Source of the DNA: Hordeum vulgare subsp. vulgare
Taxonomy: Eukaryota; Streptophyta; Magnoliopsida; Poales; Poaceae
Direction: 5' to 3'
NCBI RefSeq assembly: GCF_904849725.1
Contig: NC_058521.1
Coordinates: 341,728,638-341,792,637, forward strand
DNA: 64,000 bases
Within the stretch, counting starts at the first letter, position 1. The number at the start of each line of letters is the position of its first letter. A program made the position numbers and the translations under genes. This document shows, in pieces, positions 45,119 to 56,995 of the stretch. The notes beneath the pieces are model-generated. The model was given only the letters and a program-made list of their open reading frames with translations, made no database searches and was not told the origin of the DNA.

Positions 45119-48057
45119 GGTACTCCAACTCATCCATCACAAACTAGCCACAATCTACATGGAAAACCTCAACCTTGAGATAGCCCAAAATATCCTCGAA
45201 GTGTTGTGAACAAGACATTTGAGAAGGGAAAAATAAATCCAACAAGACCACCCAGTCTATCAACGAATCTGATAGGAGCTCTGTCTCTCATTCTCAGGAC
45301 ACACCTATCTATGCATAGTGTACGATAGCGAAATACTCGAGTTTCCTCGAAACGACACCATCGACTGCAAGGTGGGTGTACCAACACTCATGAGGAGTAC
45401 TTGCCCGGGGACGGGGTTGATTAATCCATGGGGTAACTAAGCCCTATGCATTTTTATTAGGTTGTTAGCAAATATAGTACCAATGTTAGGCCTTGCGAGA
45501 AGAGTTTTGGTCGAAAATGAATTATCGGTTGGGTCCCCATAACAGCCCCAAGCATGTTAGGAGCGCTCAACATGGAACATAACACGGCTAAACGGAAAGT
45601 AATCGTCAAAGGAATGACAAAACACTGACCAAAAGGCCAAGCCTTCCGCCTTTTACCAAGTATTTATGTCCGTTAAATTAAATAGCAATAATATGGTGTT
45701 ATGCCAAAATATCCATGTAACACATGGATCAACCTACACCTGCAACTAACAAGTCTGTAAGAAGGGTTGAGCAAGCGTTATAGCCAAACAATGGTTTGCT
45801 AGGAGGTGGTGGGGTTAGATGCTTATCATGGCCTTTTTGTAGGCTGGGGATTCAAGTAGTAGGCAGCGACACATAATGGTAGAAATGAAAAAAATAGGCA
45901 TAACAAAATTACAAACGGTATGAAGGGTGGTGATCATCTTGCCTTGGGCCTCTTTAGTTGGATAGTACTGTTGCTCTTCAGAAACATTCTCGACAGGTTC
46001 CTCATACTCCTACTTGTCACTCACTTCTACCCAAAAGAAATAACATCATTCAGTGAACACATAGGAAAGACACGATGCTCAAGAAATATGATGCATGGTC
46101 ATGTGGTGAATGAAATAAGGCAATCCTACACTAGTTATCTTTATCAAGAAAATATTTATTCTCTAACTTTCTTGATGGGACCTCAATATTAATTATTTTT
46201 ATATGCGTAAACATGGAAAAAATGAATGCTACACATGAAAATGATGCAAATGCATATGAAGAACATTGCAATCGGAGCTACAGAAGTCTCGGGTACTCAC
46301 GACAAGGTACGAAGGGATACAGTTACAAAATAGAGTTTGAGAGAGCCTATGTGAAATTTCTTGGTATCCCTAGTACGCCACTCGATTGGAAATTAAATTA
46401 TAGGTGAAATGGACCTAAAGATCAAGAAAAAGAAGCGAGTAGAACTCCCACAAAATGCTAAACAATTACACAATGGAATTTGTCCGAAAACAACAACATG
46501 GCATTTGGCACAGATCAAAACCACAAGCTGCACGAATCTAAAATGCACAAACAAGGCATAGGGCGTTAGGATGTAACATACACTTCATTCCATCAGAAAG
46601 AATCATACACAAAAGAGTCATGTATCACATGGTAGGAAGCTCACAACTATAAAACTTAGCATTTAGGGACTTAGTGAAAATAACATTGTTTTCCACAAAT
46701 AGTTTTAACCTGAAGGCATATTGATAGCAAGAAAACTATATCCTAATATAGGTCCTATCATGGTATTAAAATCTACATCATGGTAGTGGACAAGATGCAC
46801 TACAAATAACTACAAAGGGGCATCATCAAAATATGCACAAAAACATGGCTAGCATCAACACAACATGGCAACCTGAAATAAACAGTTTCTCGCACTTAAT
46901 AAAAATAAGAGGGAGCAAGGAGCAACAGTTTTAACAGATTGCCATGTTTGACAGCTTAAGTAACTATGATGCAAAACCAGTACATTAAAACTAATGGCAC
47001 AACATGACACAACATAACAATCCATGGGGAAAACCAAAGGAATTGTAGGTAAATGGCAATTCACATGGCAACAAAACAACTAAGTATAACAGTTTCACAC
47101 TTAGAATTATTTTAGCCCCTCAAAACAACAACCTTTTTTTAGCATGTTGCTAGCAAGAGAATAACACCTAAACATGGATTTTCATGGAGAACAAAAATAC
47201 CAGGGGCTAGTACACATGTCAAACGTCATATCTCATTTTCCAAATTACTTTAGAAGGTGCATGGATTAAATCACACAAAATAGACAAAATAACATCACAA
47301 CAAAAATAACATGGTCAAATGACACAACTAATGCAACACATTGAATAGTTAGATATTTCTACCCCAAAATCATGTATAATATGTCTAGGTTACTGTTGAC
47401 CAAAGACCCGCAATTTATTATGGAATATTTAGCTTTACTGAAAACCAGAAATAAAAAAAATACTATTTGAATAATAATAAAAAACAGAAAAGGTATCGGG
47501 GCTCTACCTAGTCATCAGACTGACTGGTGGGGTCAAGGCCTTGTGGACAATGGGAGCTCATGACAAGTTGGCCCATGGAACAACATCAACATAAAAAAAC
47601 ACGATTTACTGGAGTTCTGAAACCACAACAATGGCATGGACGAAACGACACACATGTGATGCCCAAGATGATGCAGACAAATGAATTGGAAGAAGGAGGT
47701 TACCTCCCCTACCTAGGAAATGTAGAGGTGGTCCAGACGACAACAGGGTGATGGCGGCGAGTCGACCAACTCCGGCGCGTTCCTGATCCGAGACATAGAG
47801 GAAGAAGATGACGTTGTTGAGGAAGATCTAGTGTGCATGGCATTGCACGTGAGGTCGAGGAAGGTCAAGGGTGCCGATATGGTGCTCCCCGATGCCGAAG
47901 AAGATAGAGGAAGGCTGCAGGACTGAGCCCAAGTCCGAGCTCGGGTGCTCCCTGCCATGGTGCTGATGGGACAGGGGCGATCCATCTATAGGGGTGACGA
48001 CACCGAGGAAGGGGAAAATGGAATGAGGGAAACCCTATCAAGTAGGCTGATGGCTTG

Positions 48058-48064
48058 CTTTATA
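48058..48064 (-). promoter_or_regulatory. TATA motif of the minus-strand Sukkula-like LTR
   Basis: TATAAAG on the minus strand lies in a CCTCCTCCTATAAAGCAAGC context, followed by a sequence resembling a transcribed leader. It lies about 840 bp from the LTR's 5' end, further in than in the copy at 29431. Confidence 0.45.
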
Positions 48065-48905
48065 GGAGGAGGGGCACACATGGAGGCACCACCGTGGCCA
48101 TGGATCCCGGTCCCTTTGTTATTTACTGTGAGGGAGTGAGAAAGTGAGCAGAAGGAGAAAAAGGAGGTGGTTGAGTCTGTGCAGGTGGGACCCATACGTG
48201 CATCCATGCTGGATTAACAAGAGGAGGAGCGCTAGAGCTATGTTGGTGCTACGGCTTGTGCGATACTCCGTTGTGAGGAGTAGAAAAAGGCCTAGTTGAG
48301 CTGATGCGCTGTTGGGCTCCTCTTGAAGTTTAAACATTTTTAAAACAAATGGAACACAAGAAACAAATGTCCGAGAGAAAATACAGATGGTTTTGGCTAC
48401 AACAAAATATATTTAGGACCCTCGTATTTTTTCCCTAATGAATAAAATTGGTTTGGGTTTTTTTAGACATAGAAAATTATACCAAGTTTGAATTATATTC
48501 AAGCTTGATTCAGTTTTGAATCCAACCAAAAGTATTTGAAAATGCTAGGAAATTGGAGTAGGGCTTTAAGGCAATATTATTGTCATTTCAGTAAATAGTG
48601 AACATTAAAATATGGAAGGGAGGCACACGTGCAAAATAAGAGAAGAAAATAGAGATGGGATGGGTTTTTTCTTGAAAACACTTTACATTGAATCAAACAA
48701 TATCTTGCTACAAGTTTGCAGAGCACATAACCATATCACACCCACTCTCAACATAACATGATTCAACGGAATGCAATGGATGTCATGGTGCACAAATGAA
48801 TTCATGAAGCGAACTTGATGACCTCATAGCACATGATGGCATGTCATACAAGGTTTGGTTCAAGGATATGTTACATGATTGGAAAATTGCTCTCGGGCTG
48901 TTATA

Positions 48906-48925
48906 ACTCACCACCACTACAAGAA
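48906..48925 (-). promoter_or_regulatory. Polypurine tract before the 3' LTR
   Basis: On the minus strand TCTTGTAGTGGTGGTGAGT runs directly into the LTR start. It corresponds to the TAGTGGGGGAGA-like tract of chromodomain gypsy elements, with T interruptions from decay. Confidence 0.6.
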
Positions 48926-50528
48926 GATCTCACCCCGAGATCTAGGAACGGAAGTATTCAAGATATTCATAACGGAGAAAGACCTCATGTTCCCAAGTGG
49001 ATTCTTTATCGGCATGACATGACCACATCACTTTGAGGAACTTGATAGAACTTTTGCAATTATTGCGCTCGGTCTATTGTAGGATAGCAACTGGATGCTA
49101 ACGATAGGTACGTATTCTTGGAGATCAATGTCTTGGAAGTTAACGTTGTGCTTGGGAGTATTGAAATACTTGTAGAGCTGAGAGACATGAAATACATAAT
49201 GCACATTGGAGAAATTTGAGGGGAGCTCGAGTTTGTACGCAAGGTCACTTCTTTTCCAAAATTCTTGGAAGTACCCACAAACAAGGGTGCAAGCTTGCCT
49301 TTGATGCCAAAGCCTTTAGTGCCCTTCATGGGAGAATCCCGCAGATAGGCAAAGTCATCGATTTGAAAGGCCATGTCATGATGCTTGCTATGATAATAGC
49401 TCTTCTGACGGGATTGAGAAGCTTTGTGATTATCCTGAATGACATGACACATTTCTTCTGCTTCAGTTATCATATCGTTGCTAAGGATTAGACGCTCGCC
49501 GATTTCACACCAATTGAACGGGGAAAGACATTTCCTACCATAGAGAACCTCGAATGGGGCCTTGCCCAAACTTGCTTGGAAACTATTGTTATAGGAGAAC
49601 TCGGCAATCGGGAGGCAGCCTTCCCACTTCATGCCGAAGGAGATAACACACACTCTGAGCATGTCTTCAAATGCCTAAGGATGGAAATTTGTGCTGAAAC
49701 GGATCTTTGTCACTATTGCAGATTGGAAGGAATACCAGAACTTGGAAGTGAAGATGCTTCCACTTTATGAAGAGATAAGCTGAGGAATACCATACAAAGA
49801 AACTATCCTTGATGTGTAGAGCTCTGCCAGCTGAGCTACCGATTCATTGACCAGAAGGAAATGGGTGGCTTTAGTGAGCTTGTCGATGACCACAAAGATG
49901 TCACCATTACCTCTATTGGACATAGGAAACCCAATGAAAAAATCAATCTCAACGTGATCGAATTTCCACTAGGGTATAGGAAAAGGCTGAAGAAGACCTG
50001 GTGGACATTGATGTTTCGTCTTCACTCTGTGGCATACATCACACTCGTTCACAAACTGAGCAATCTCACATTTCATAAATGTCCATCATAAGGTTTCTTT
50101 GAGATCTTGATACATCTTAAAACCGCCTGGATGAATCAAGAGGAGAGAATTGTGGGCTTTTCCATGATAACTTTAGTAAGCAATCACTTTGGAACCACAA
50201 GACGGTCCTGGAAGAACAAAGTGTCTTTGTCATCAACGCGGAAGCACTTATTCTCGAGAATGCTCGTCGCGAAGCCCATCTTCACCTTTTTCACCATAGC
50301 ATCAAGAGGTTGTGCTTGGTGGACATGACCTTCCATGGTTGGAGAAATTTGAAGGTTGGCAATAAATCCTTGAGGGATGAGCTGAAGGTTGAGTTTCCAG
50401 AATGACTCACAAAGATTAAGCTGGAATGTCTTGATAATAAGATTGTTGTAGTAAGCATTTCTGCTCAAATTATTTGCTATAAAATTTGCTTTGCATAGAG
50501 TATGGTCAATGGTTGGATTATAATATTG
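48926..50528 (-). pseudogene. Gypsy (chromodomain-type) RNase H end, integrase and chromodomain, decayed
   Basis: Read from 50528 down, the RNase H tail has HTLCKANFIANNLSRNAY (50440-50500). The integrase zinc-binding part has HPGGFKMYQDLK and FVNECDVCHRVK (50040-50140). The catalytic core begins FDHVEIDFFIGFP and FVVIDKLTKATHFLLVNES (49850-49970). The codon for the second catalytic Asp is now a TAA stop (49765-49767). The C-terminal core has WEGCLPIAEFSYNNSFQASLG and SRQKSYYHSKHHDMAF, then GIKGKLAPLF (49270-49630). A chromodomain-like VMWSCHADKESTWEHEVFLR lies at about 48985-49045. Several frameshifts occur. Lineage is probably Tekay/Del-like, from the arrangement. Confidence 0.85.
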
Positions 50529-50790
50529 CACTACAAGAAATATTCTAATACACGACGCTATATTTTCATCGCTACATCATCACAGTTTTTATTTACAATG
50601 ATCTTACGACAAAAAACGAAGTATCGAAAATGAAGCGTCAAAAACTGACAGCAACGACGGTTTGATCGAAATCATCATAACTTTTATGACGATTCCTGGA
50701 TCGTCGTAACCATTACGATGAGCCTAAATCGTTGTTGGCAATATAACCCAGTCCTACGTGGCAAAATTACGACGAAATCGAAACGTCATG
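50529..50790. repeat. CACTA-C left TIR and subterminal region
   Basis: After the TIR, short copies of ACGACG, ATCGTCG and CATCGTAA-like motifs recur in both orientations, and similar motifs recur at 56770-56970 beside the right end. Confidence 0.6.
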
Positions 50791-51852
50791 GTTAAAATCA
50801 GCCCAACCCATTTCAATTGACCACATGGGCTGGTTTTATTTTTTGGGCTTTTTCTTATTGGAATTATTTTTCGGACTTAGCCTATTTACAACCACTTCTA
50901 GTATTTTTTTCGAATTTTTTTGTATCATTATAATTTTGTCCTTGGCCTTTTAGTGCCCAAATACATTTGGTCCAGTTTCAGTTTTGGCCTTTTTTCATTT
51001 TTGAATTCAGCAACTTTTTGTTTGAGAACTTGGTTTCATTTCTTTTTGTTGGGCCTTTTCAACCCAATTATTTGTCCAATATTAAATCCAATAGTATTTC
51101 ATATTCAAATCTAGAAACTCCAAGTCCAATTAAAATCATCCATCATATAACATCACATAATACATCTCCCAGGTTTACATAACACAATAACTCATCTCAT
51201 GAATACATTTCCTTACACAAGAATATAGCAAGAACGGACAGAATTGCACAATAGAACAATGGCACATCTGCTAACAATGAATTTCATTCCACTCTCCTAT
51301 GAAACATAGGTTCAGAAATTTTTATGTTGTGTTGATTTGAATGTCCCAGGTAGGCATCATCGACATCTTCTCACCACTTTCCTAGCAAGAGAAAAAGAGG
51401 CAAAACAAAAAACATTAGACCGTAATATTACACCAGAGCACAGATCGGTAACTTTCAGATGACAAGGAACAGGGCAGTGAAGCTTGACAAATTATAAGGA
51501 AGAAAAAAGGAACATCCTTGCTAATAATAAAAAAGATGTAAAAAAACAGGGTAAAATAAAATAGCACAATCCTTGGTTGTCAGGTAATAAGAATGTAGAG
51601 CAAGGTACCAAACTTTGCCACACGGTTGAAGAACACTAACACGGTTATGAACATATAGAGTAGAACAATAACATGATAGTGAGGATTGACGAATTATTAA
51701 ATTAAAGAAAGAATTAAAGAAATAACATCCTTGGTGGTAAGGCAACAATGTAGCCATCAATTGTAAGGCAACAATCTAGCCATCAACTGTAATCTAGCCA
51801 TCTACTGATGCAGCGAAACTACCACGGGAGAGAGAGGATCAGGTCGCGTCAC

Positions 51853-51914
51853 CTTGTAGTAGCTGAGATCGATGGGGAGGCGCTCGGCGGTGTGGATGGC
51901 CGCAAGCGCCTTGT
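51853..51914 (-). pseudogene. Captured exon of an unrecognised plant gene
   Basis: On the minus strand a 62-nt open segment is bounded by a consensus acceptor (TTTTTAACAG) and donor (AAG|GTGACG). It encodes KALAAIHTAERLPIDLSYYK. It lies just downstream of the ERO1-like exon but is not the next ERO1 exon, so it comes from another gene. I cannot name the source. Confidence 0.5.
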
Positions 51915-51947
51915 CTGTTAAAAACAGAAGAGCAAAATCTATGTTAC

Positions 51948-52082
51948 CTTGAAGTACCTGAAGAAGGGCAGAGTGACGAGGTCCTGCAGGATGGGGTTGA
52001 GCACCTCCTCATTGATGGCGCCTATCGTCTTGTAGTCGCAGGACCAGTCCTCTACCATCCTGGTGTACTTCCTCGTCGCGCC
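51948..52082 (-). pseudogene. Captured ERO1 (ER oxidoreductin 1) exon
   Basis: A 135-nt (45-codon) minus-strand segment is bounded by CGTTCAG| and AAG|GTAACA splice signals. It encodes EDWSCDYKTIGAINEEV then LVTLPFFRYFK. This corresponds to the conserved N-terminal region of plant ERO1, the ER-lumen flavoprotein that reoxidises protein disulfide isomerase. ERO1 has a Cys-rich EDCCCDY motif here; two of these cysteines are changed (W and S), so the fragment has diverged without constraint. It stands alone without the FAD-binding core, so it is a transposon-captured fragment. Confidence 0.8.
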
Positions 52083-52597
52083 CTGAACGAAATGCCGTCA
52101 TCGAATCAAAACCTCACCGAAGCAGGAACAATGTTACACTTTTTTTTGGCGCAACAAAAGAGAAAACTAGCTGAGCACACATAAATCTAAGACTCATAAT
52201 ATGTAGATATAGATTCTGGTTGGTTTGTTGTGCCTAGGATTGGCTTATCAAAACAAATCTAAGGTAGGATGTCATGCTATTAGCTCAAATACTATATGAT
52301 TTGATTAAGAGGATGTGCAGAGCATAAGCAGCCACAACACAAGTAAGATAAACCTACACCTATACACGTATGACAGATCACATATACCAACCATAACTTA
52401 CATTAAGTGAGTGAGAAAGCATATTTATGTTGGCCTGAATAAATGTTTTATTTTTGCAAGTGACCGAACATCACATCATACAAAAAAATCAACAAAGCAA
52501 CATATTTCTGCCAACCTGATCCATACATCAAGGTGTAGGACGTGCATAAAACCAGTAAAGAAAATCGTTTCAGACATATCCAAGCATTTCAGACATA

Positions 52598-52755
52598 CTC
52601 CCTCCGTTCCTGAATACAAGTCTTTCTAGAGGTTCCACTAATGGACTACATTCGGATGCATGTAAACATATTATAGTGTAGATTCACTCATTTTGCTCCG
52701 TATGTGGACACCTAGTGAAATCTTTTAAAAGACTTATATATAGGAACGGAGGGGG
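52598..52755. mobile_element. Stowaway MITE (Tc1/Mariner-type), TSD TA
   Basis: The 158-bp element starts CTCCCTCCGTTCCTGAATAC and ends with the inverse GGAACGGAGGGGG. TA dinucleotides flank it (52596-52597 and 52756-52757). CAAGTCTTTCTAGAG and AAAAGACTTATAT are the usual subterminal arms of Triticeae Stowaways. It is non-coding and inserted within CACTA-C. Confidence 0.92.
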
Positions 52756-53299
52756 TAAAAAAGAAAATCGGTGCATGCATACATGTCTGGGTTCTTGACA
52801 CATAAAATTTTAGTTGTCTCACCGGATCCAACTGAAATTGACGACCAACACCACAGTTCAACACATCAAATCATACCAAGGTACGATCGATCTGATTAAC
52901 TTCTCTCTACAATAGCAACAATTAATTTGTATCTACCTCACCAAGACTTGAGTTCAATCTGTAGATGGGTGGATCAATAGATCAATATGCATGGTGCAAG
53001 AGAAATACCAAGCATTGGGAAGGCGATGGATGGATTAATGTCTGCCGGCTTCGGCTTCGGCGTCATCTCCGGCTGCTGCTGTTGCTGCCCCTCCTGCTGG
53101 AAATCGACTCAAGCATGAGCAACACAAAATATAATAATGGTTCAAACACTGATCTTTGGTTCAACATGTGAGCAAGGCAAAACAAAATGGACAAAAAATA
53201 TAATGATTCAAGCACCAATTCTTCTTGGTCTTGGTCGAGGGGATAAGCAATTTAACTTGCTCTGAATCCATTCTTGGTCGAGGGGATAAGCAAATTAAC

Positions 53300-53780
53300 C
53301 TGGACGGCTGGGAGTCCAGCAGCAGGTCGATGCCAATCTTCAGGTTGATGAGGAGGCCACGGTTGGGGCGCGGGCGGGCGGTCAGGAAATCCTGGGAGCG
53401 GAGGGCGGGAACGCGGTCGTGGGCGGTGTCGAGGACGTAACGACGGAGGAGGCAGCGGACCGGCGGCGCGTTGGTGGTGTTGGTGGCGAGGCGGTCCCGG
53501 ACGTGCATATAGCCGCATGGATCTCCCCGTCCCCAACTCGGCCGTCCCGTCCTTCCCCACCGCCACAGATGCCGGCGTGCGAGAGGGACGAAATGGAGGG
53601 GAAGCTGCGGGAGCGGACGTCCACAGCGAGGAGCGCCACGAGGAGGGCCGCCACCCACCGCCTTTGCCGCGAGCGCTCGGCCCCGTCGTCCTCCGCAGGG
53701 GCGGGCTCCTTTGACATCCCGCACCTGGTTCTGGTCCCCGTCCTGGCTGGCCACCGGGGATCGGGGCGTGCGTGCATGAG
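53300..53780 (-). pseudogene. Captured GC-rich host exon(s), possibly the ERO1 first exon plus another gene
   Basis: This GC-rich block is quite unlike the AT-rich DNA around it. On the minus strand one frame gives SRQRRWVAALLVALLAVDV, a basic stretch plus hydrophobic signal-anchor like the N-terminus of plant ERO1. Another frame gives TNAPPVRCLLRRYVLDTAHD and GLLINLKIGIDLLLDS, ending at a consensus donor (CCGTCCAG|GTTAAT). I cannot identify the second source. Because the frames are offset, the block is either two fused fragments or one frameshifted exon. Confidence 0.5.
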
Positions 53781-54219
53781 GGGAAATGGGCTGGGAGGGG
53801 CATGGGGGAGGCCATGGGTAAGAGGAGGAGGACGGCGGTGAGCTCGTGACGGCGCGGATCTGGAAGGGAGGTGACGGCGCGGATCTGGAAGGGAGGAGGG
53901 GTTCGTAGGGAGGGAGACTCGGAGAGTGAGGGGTTGGGTGGACCCCGTACAGTGGTCACTAACCGGTGGGCCGAGCTAGGATCTGTGGTGGGTGTGGGAT
54001 GTGGATCTGTCCGCCACGTCATCGATACAGGAGAGTTCTATTCCATCCAATAGGAAAGCTTCAAATAATTTGTGTTTCTTTAGACTACTTATTTTGTCAA
54101 AATAAACATGTTAAAATTTAGTAAAAAATTTTGCAAATTTTCCATGCCTTCTAGAGACTATAAACCATTACCACACCAAATTTCATAAACATGAGAACTT
54201 GTTTACATTTCAAATAATA

Positions 54220-55440
54220 TGAATGGTCATACCTGCCATTTTGACCGCATTTTGAAATGGCCATGAAAAATTCAAAAAATAAAACCTTCGCATTGTGGCA
54301 TTATATGTGACAAAGTTATCATGTAAAATAATAAGCTTGTAATATAGCGATTATTTTAAAAAAAGTGTTCATATAAATGAGCTATCATGTGTGAAGATTC
54401 ATGGCTTTCAAGCCAAATGATCAATCTTATGGCTACATTCGTGGCATAGTTTGTCCAAATGATCTCGTATTGTGCACAAGAGTGCGTATTGGAATGGCAA
54501 ACAACGTTGCCTAAGAAAGTTTTCATTTTCTTCGGACGGAAAATTCATTTTCCATTTTTCGAGTAACGAAAATGAGTTTTTTTGTGAAGGACCTACCATA
54601 TATTTGTTGCAAAATTGGACCAACCGAATTTTCTAAAATACCAGGCCAAATTTCATGGACAATTCACCAAATGGTGGGGTGTGAAAAGCTTATATCCACC
54701 TCTCGTGAAAAAGACAAAAGATCATCGAATCAGTTGGAAGCGGGTCAAATTTGAACTGCAACTCCATTACAGTTTGCTCTTTATTTTTTCCAAAAATCAT
54801 TTCTAGGTACACAAGTATCTATTAATTAGAGAAACACCAAAAAATTTAGAAGATTCAACCACTAGCTAGGAACGGTCATACCCGCCTTTTTGACCACATT
54901 TGGCAATAGACATGAAAAATTGAAAAAAAATAAAAAATTTGGAAAACCTTTGCATTGTTTCATTATATGTGACAAAATTACCAGGAAAAATAATAAACTT
55001 GTAATACGTCAATTATTTTTAAAAAGTGTTCTTAGAAATGGGCTATCATGTGTGAAGATTCATGACTTTCAAGCCAAATGATCAATCTTATGGCCACAAT
55101 CATCACATAGTTTGTTGAAATGATATAATATTATGCATAAGGGTGCATATTGGAATGGGAAACAATGTTGATTAACGAAGTTTTCATTTTCCTTGTATGT
55201 AAAAGTTGTTTTGTGAAGGACCTACCATATATTTGTTTGAAAATTGGACCAAATCATTTTTATAAAAGACTTGGCCATATTTAATGCACAATTGACAAAA
55301 TGGTTGGGTGTTAAAAGATTTTTCCACCTCTCGTGAAAAAGACAAATTTATGAAGATTCAGGTGGAAGCGGCTTAAATTTGAACTGCAGCTGCATTATAG
55401 TTTGCTCTTTATTTTTCCCAAAAATAATTTATAAGTACAT
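54220..55440. repeat. ~650-bp tandem duplication inside CACTA-C
   Basis: GGTCATACCTGCC at about 54224 and GGTCATACCCGCC at about 54873 start two diverged copies. Both share TCATTTGGCTTGAAAGCCATG-like and GGACCTACCATATATTTGTT sequences in the same order. They are non-coding. Confidence 0.8.
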
Positions 55441-55729
55441 AAGTATCTATTTAATCAGAAATACATGGTGTGGTGGCTTGACGTTGAGGTTTGGATGGTG
55501 GTGGAGGTCCCAACTGCAGAGCGCGTGAACTTGCATGCCAACCGCATGGTCACCGCCTGACCATTGCGTTGCCATACGTTCTGGGTGGAGTAGGCATGTC
55601 TGGTGGGTTGGACAATCCCTCGGTAGGTGTTAGGAAGAAGAATACAATAGAAGAATCTCACGAGGAGACTAAACTAAGCTCAAACATGACAATGGGCCTA
55701 AATTTTGGATGAGGATGATCATGTACTAA

Positions 55730-56480
55730 GGAGACTCTCGTGGCAAATTTTTACCTCAAATGAATGAACCTAGGTGTCACTTGCTTTGCAAAGTGACACA
55801 CTATGCAAAAATATGGATGTTGAAGCTGGGATCAAATGAATGAATGGATTGAGCTGAAATTTGGTGTATGATGTTAATTTGGGCATATGAAGCACTCTAA
55901 AGAAATTATACCATTTGGACATGCCAAAGTAACACTTCCTTCACAATGTGCCAATCTGGAGAAAAAATGGTAATTGAAATTGTGCTCACACAGATGATTC
56001 GATTGAGCTAAAATTTGAAGGAGGATGATAATTTGGACACATTAAGGCACAGTAAAATTTTCATAAAATTTGGATAAACAAAATTTGTTCTTCCTTCACA
56101 ATGCTCTCTACTCAACAGAATATGAAGGAAAATATTGAGGGAAATTAGCTGAATTAAATGAGCTAAATTTTGGTGGAGTGAGGTTATATGGTCAGTTTTA
56201 TTCCGTGGTAAATTTTCATCAACTATAAAGCACTATAAAGTGTAGTTGCTTCACAAACTAAAAATGTTACCAGAAACAAAGATTGGATGATGAGCTCACA
56301 TGTATTGTTAGATGGGGCTAAAATTATGTGGATAGCCATGTTATGGGCACATAGAAGATGTGGAAAAAATTCAACTCATCAGGATATTACTATCTAGTAC
56401 ATCCTTCACAAAGCTGTTAGCTGAACACAAACTTTGGAAATTTGCTGAGAAATATTTACTAGGCAAATGGTTATGAAAGT
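55730..56480. repeat. Diverged ~150-180-bp tandem repeats in CACTA-C
   Basis: The phrase GAGCTAAAATTTG (or a variant), followed by an ATGATAATTTGGACA-type segment and CTTCACAAAGTG-type segment, recurs near 55850, 56020, 56165 and 56310. The copies are degenerate. Confidence 0.55.
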
Positions 56481-56995
56481 TTTCATGAGGTAATGATTTG
56501 GATAGGAAAGAGTGCCCAAAAAATATGAGGGTAATAAAAGAAATAGAAATAGCACTTACTTCACAAAGTGCTATTCTGAACAGAATAGGAAAATGAATAT
56601 TGCTGAATTATTTTTGAATTATGGAAGGAAGGGTTTTCACATATTTGAGGAATATATGATCAAAAGTATTTATGAGAATTTTTCGAGAATTTTTGGAATG
56701 ATAGAATAGTTGTTTTGTTTACAAACTAGGATGAGGTGGGATAAAATGGAGCCACGAGTGACATGTCAACATAGTTGGAACATGTTACGATATTTTTATA
56801 ATCATCGTAGAAGCTATGACGATCTCATCTTATGCGGTTACGATGTTTTTGACTAATATCGTCGTAATTTATATGTAGATTTGATCCCCTGAAACGGGTT
56901 ACAACAATCTCGGATGAAATCGTCATAGATTTATGACGAATTCATCAACGACATCTTAAGAAACGTCATGTATGAGAATATTTCTTGTAGTGTTG

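Larger units (their letters stand above)
42801..48905 (-). mobile_element. Sukkula-like 3' LTR of a minus-strand gypsy element, interrupted by a solo LTR
   Basis: The left edge GGTAACGCCCAAGATGCGGT is the inverse of ACCGCATCTTGGGCGTTAC, the Sukkula-type 3' end. The right edge CTCGGGCTGTTATA is the inverse of TATAACAGCCCGAG, a TGTGACAGCCCGAG start with two transitions. Without the 1527-bp insertion it is about 4.58 kb. Stretches such as TACTTGGTAAAAGGCGGAAGG, GAGCGCTCCTAACA and TCCATGTTTAGGTGT match the plus-strand copy at 29431-34282. The flanks ggagg and actca do not match. A polypurine tract and integrase follow on the right, so this is a 3' LTR rather than a solo LTR. The TATA motif is listed separately. 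Confidence 0.78.
50529..56992. mobile_element. CACTA-C: non-autonomous CACTA carrying host-gene fragments, TSD ttg/ttg
   Basis: The left end is CACTACAAGAAATATTCTAA and the inverse of the right end is CACTACAAGAAATATTCTCA. The flanks are ttg at 50526-50528 and ttg at 56993-56995. The 6464-bp element has no TNPD or TNPA, so it depended on another CACTA. It contains subterminal ACGACG/CGTCGT motifs, captured plant exons (51853-52082 and 53300-53780), a Stowaway MITE and two sets of internal tandem duplications. It sits inside the RNase H coding region of the gypsy element. This is the Pack-type configuration known for CACTA elements. Confidence 0.9.

Noticed and set aside
42801..48905. A second solo Sukkula LTR
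   Set aside because: No matching target duplication, and a polypurine tract with integrase adjoins the 5' end of the LTR, so it is a 3' LTR of a longer element.
49819..49845. Minus-strand GGTAGCTCAGCTGGCAGAGC resembling a tRNA D-arm
   Set aside because: It lies exactly in frame within the integrase region as AQLAELYTSR-like coding, and no T-arm or acceptor stem follows; a coincidence.
51853..53780. A functional ERO1 gene
   Set aside because: Only one conserved exon (and perhaps the first) is present, cysteines are changed, the FAD-binding core is absent, and everything lies between CACTA ends.
53252..54022. A 256-residue minus-strand frame
   Set aside because: It overlaps the captured exon block in a different frame, is Pro/Arg-rich and crosses the splice donor; treated as a shadow.
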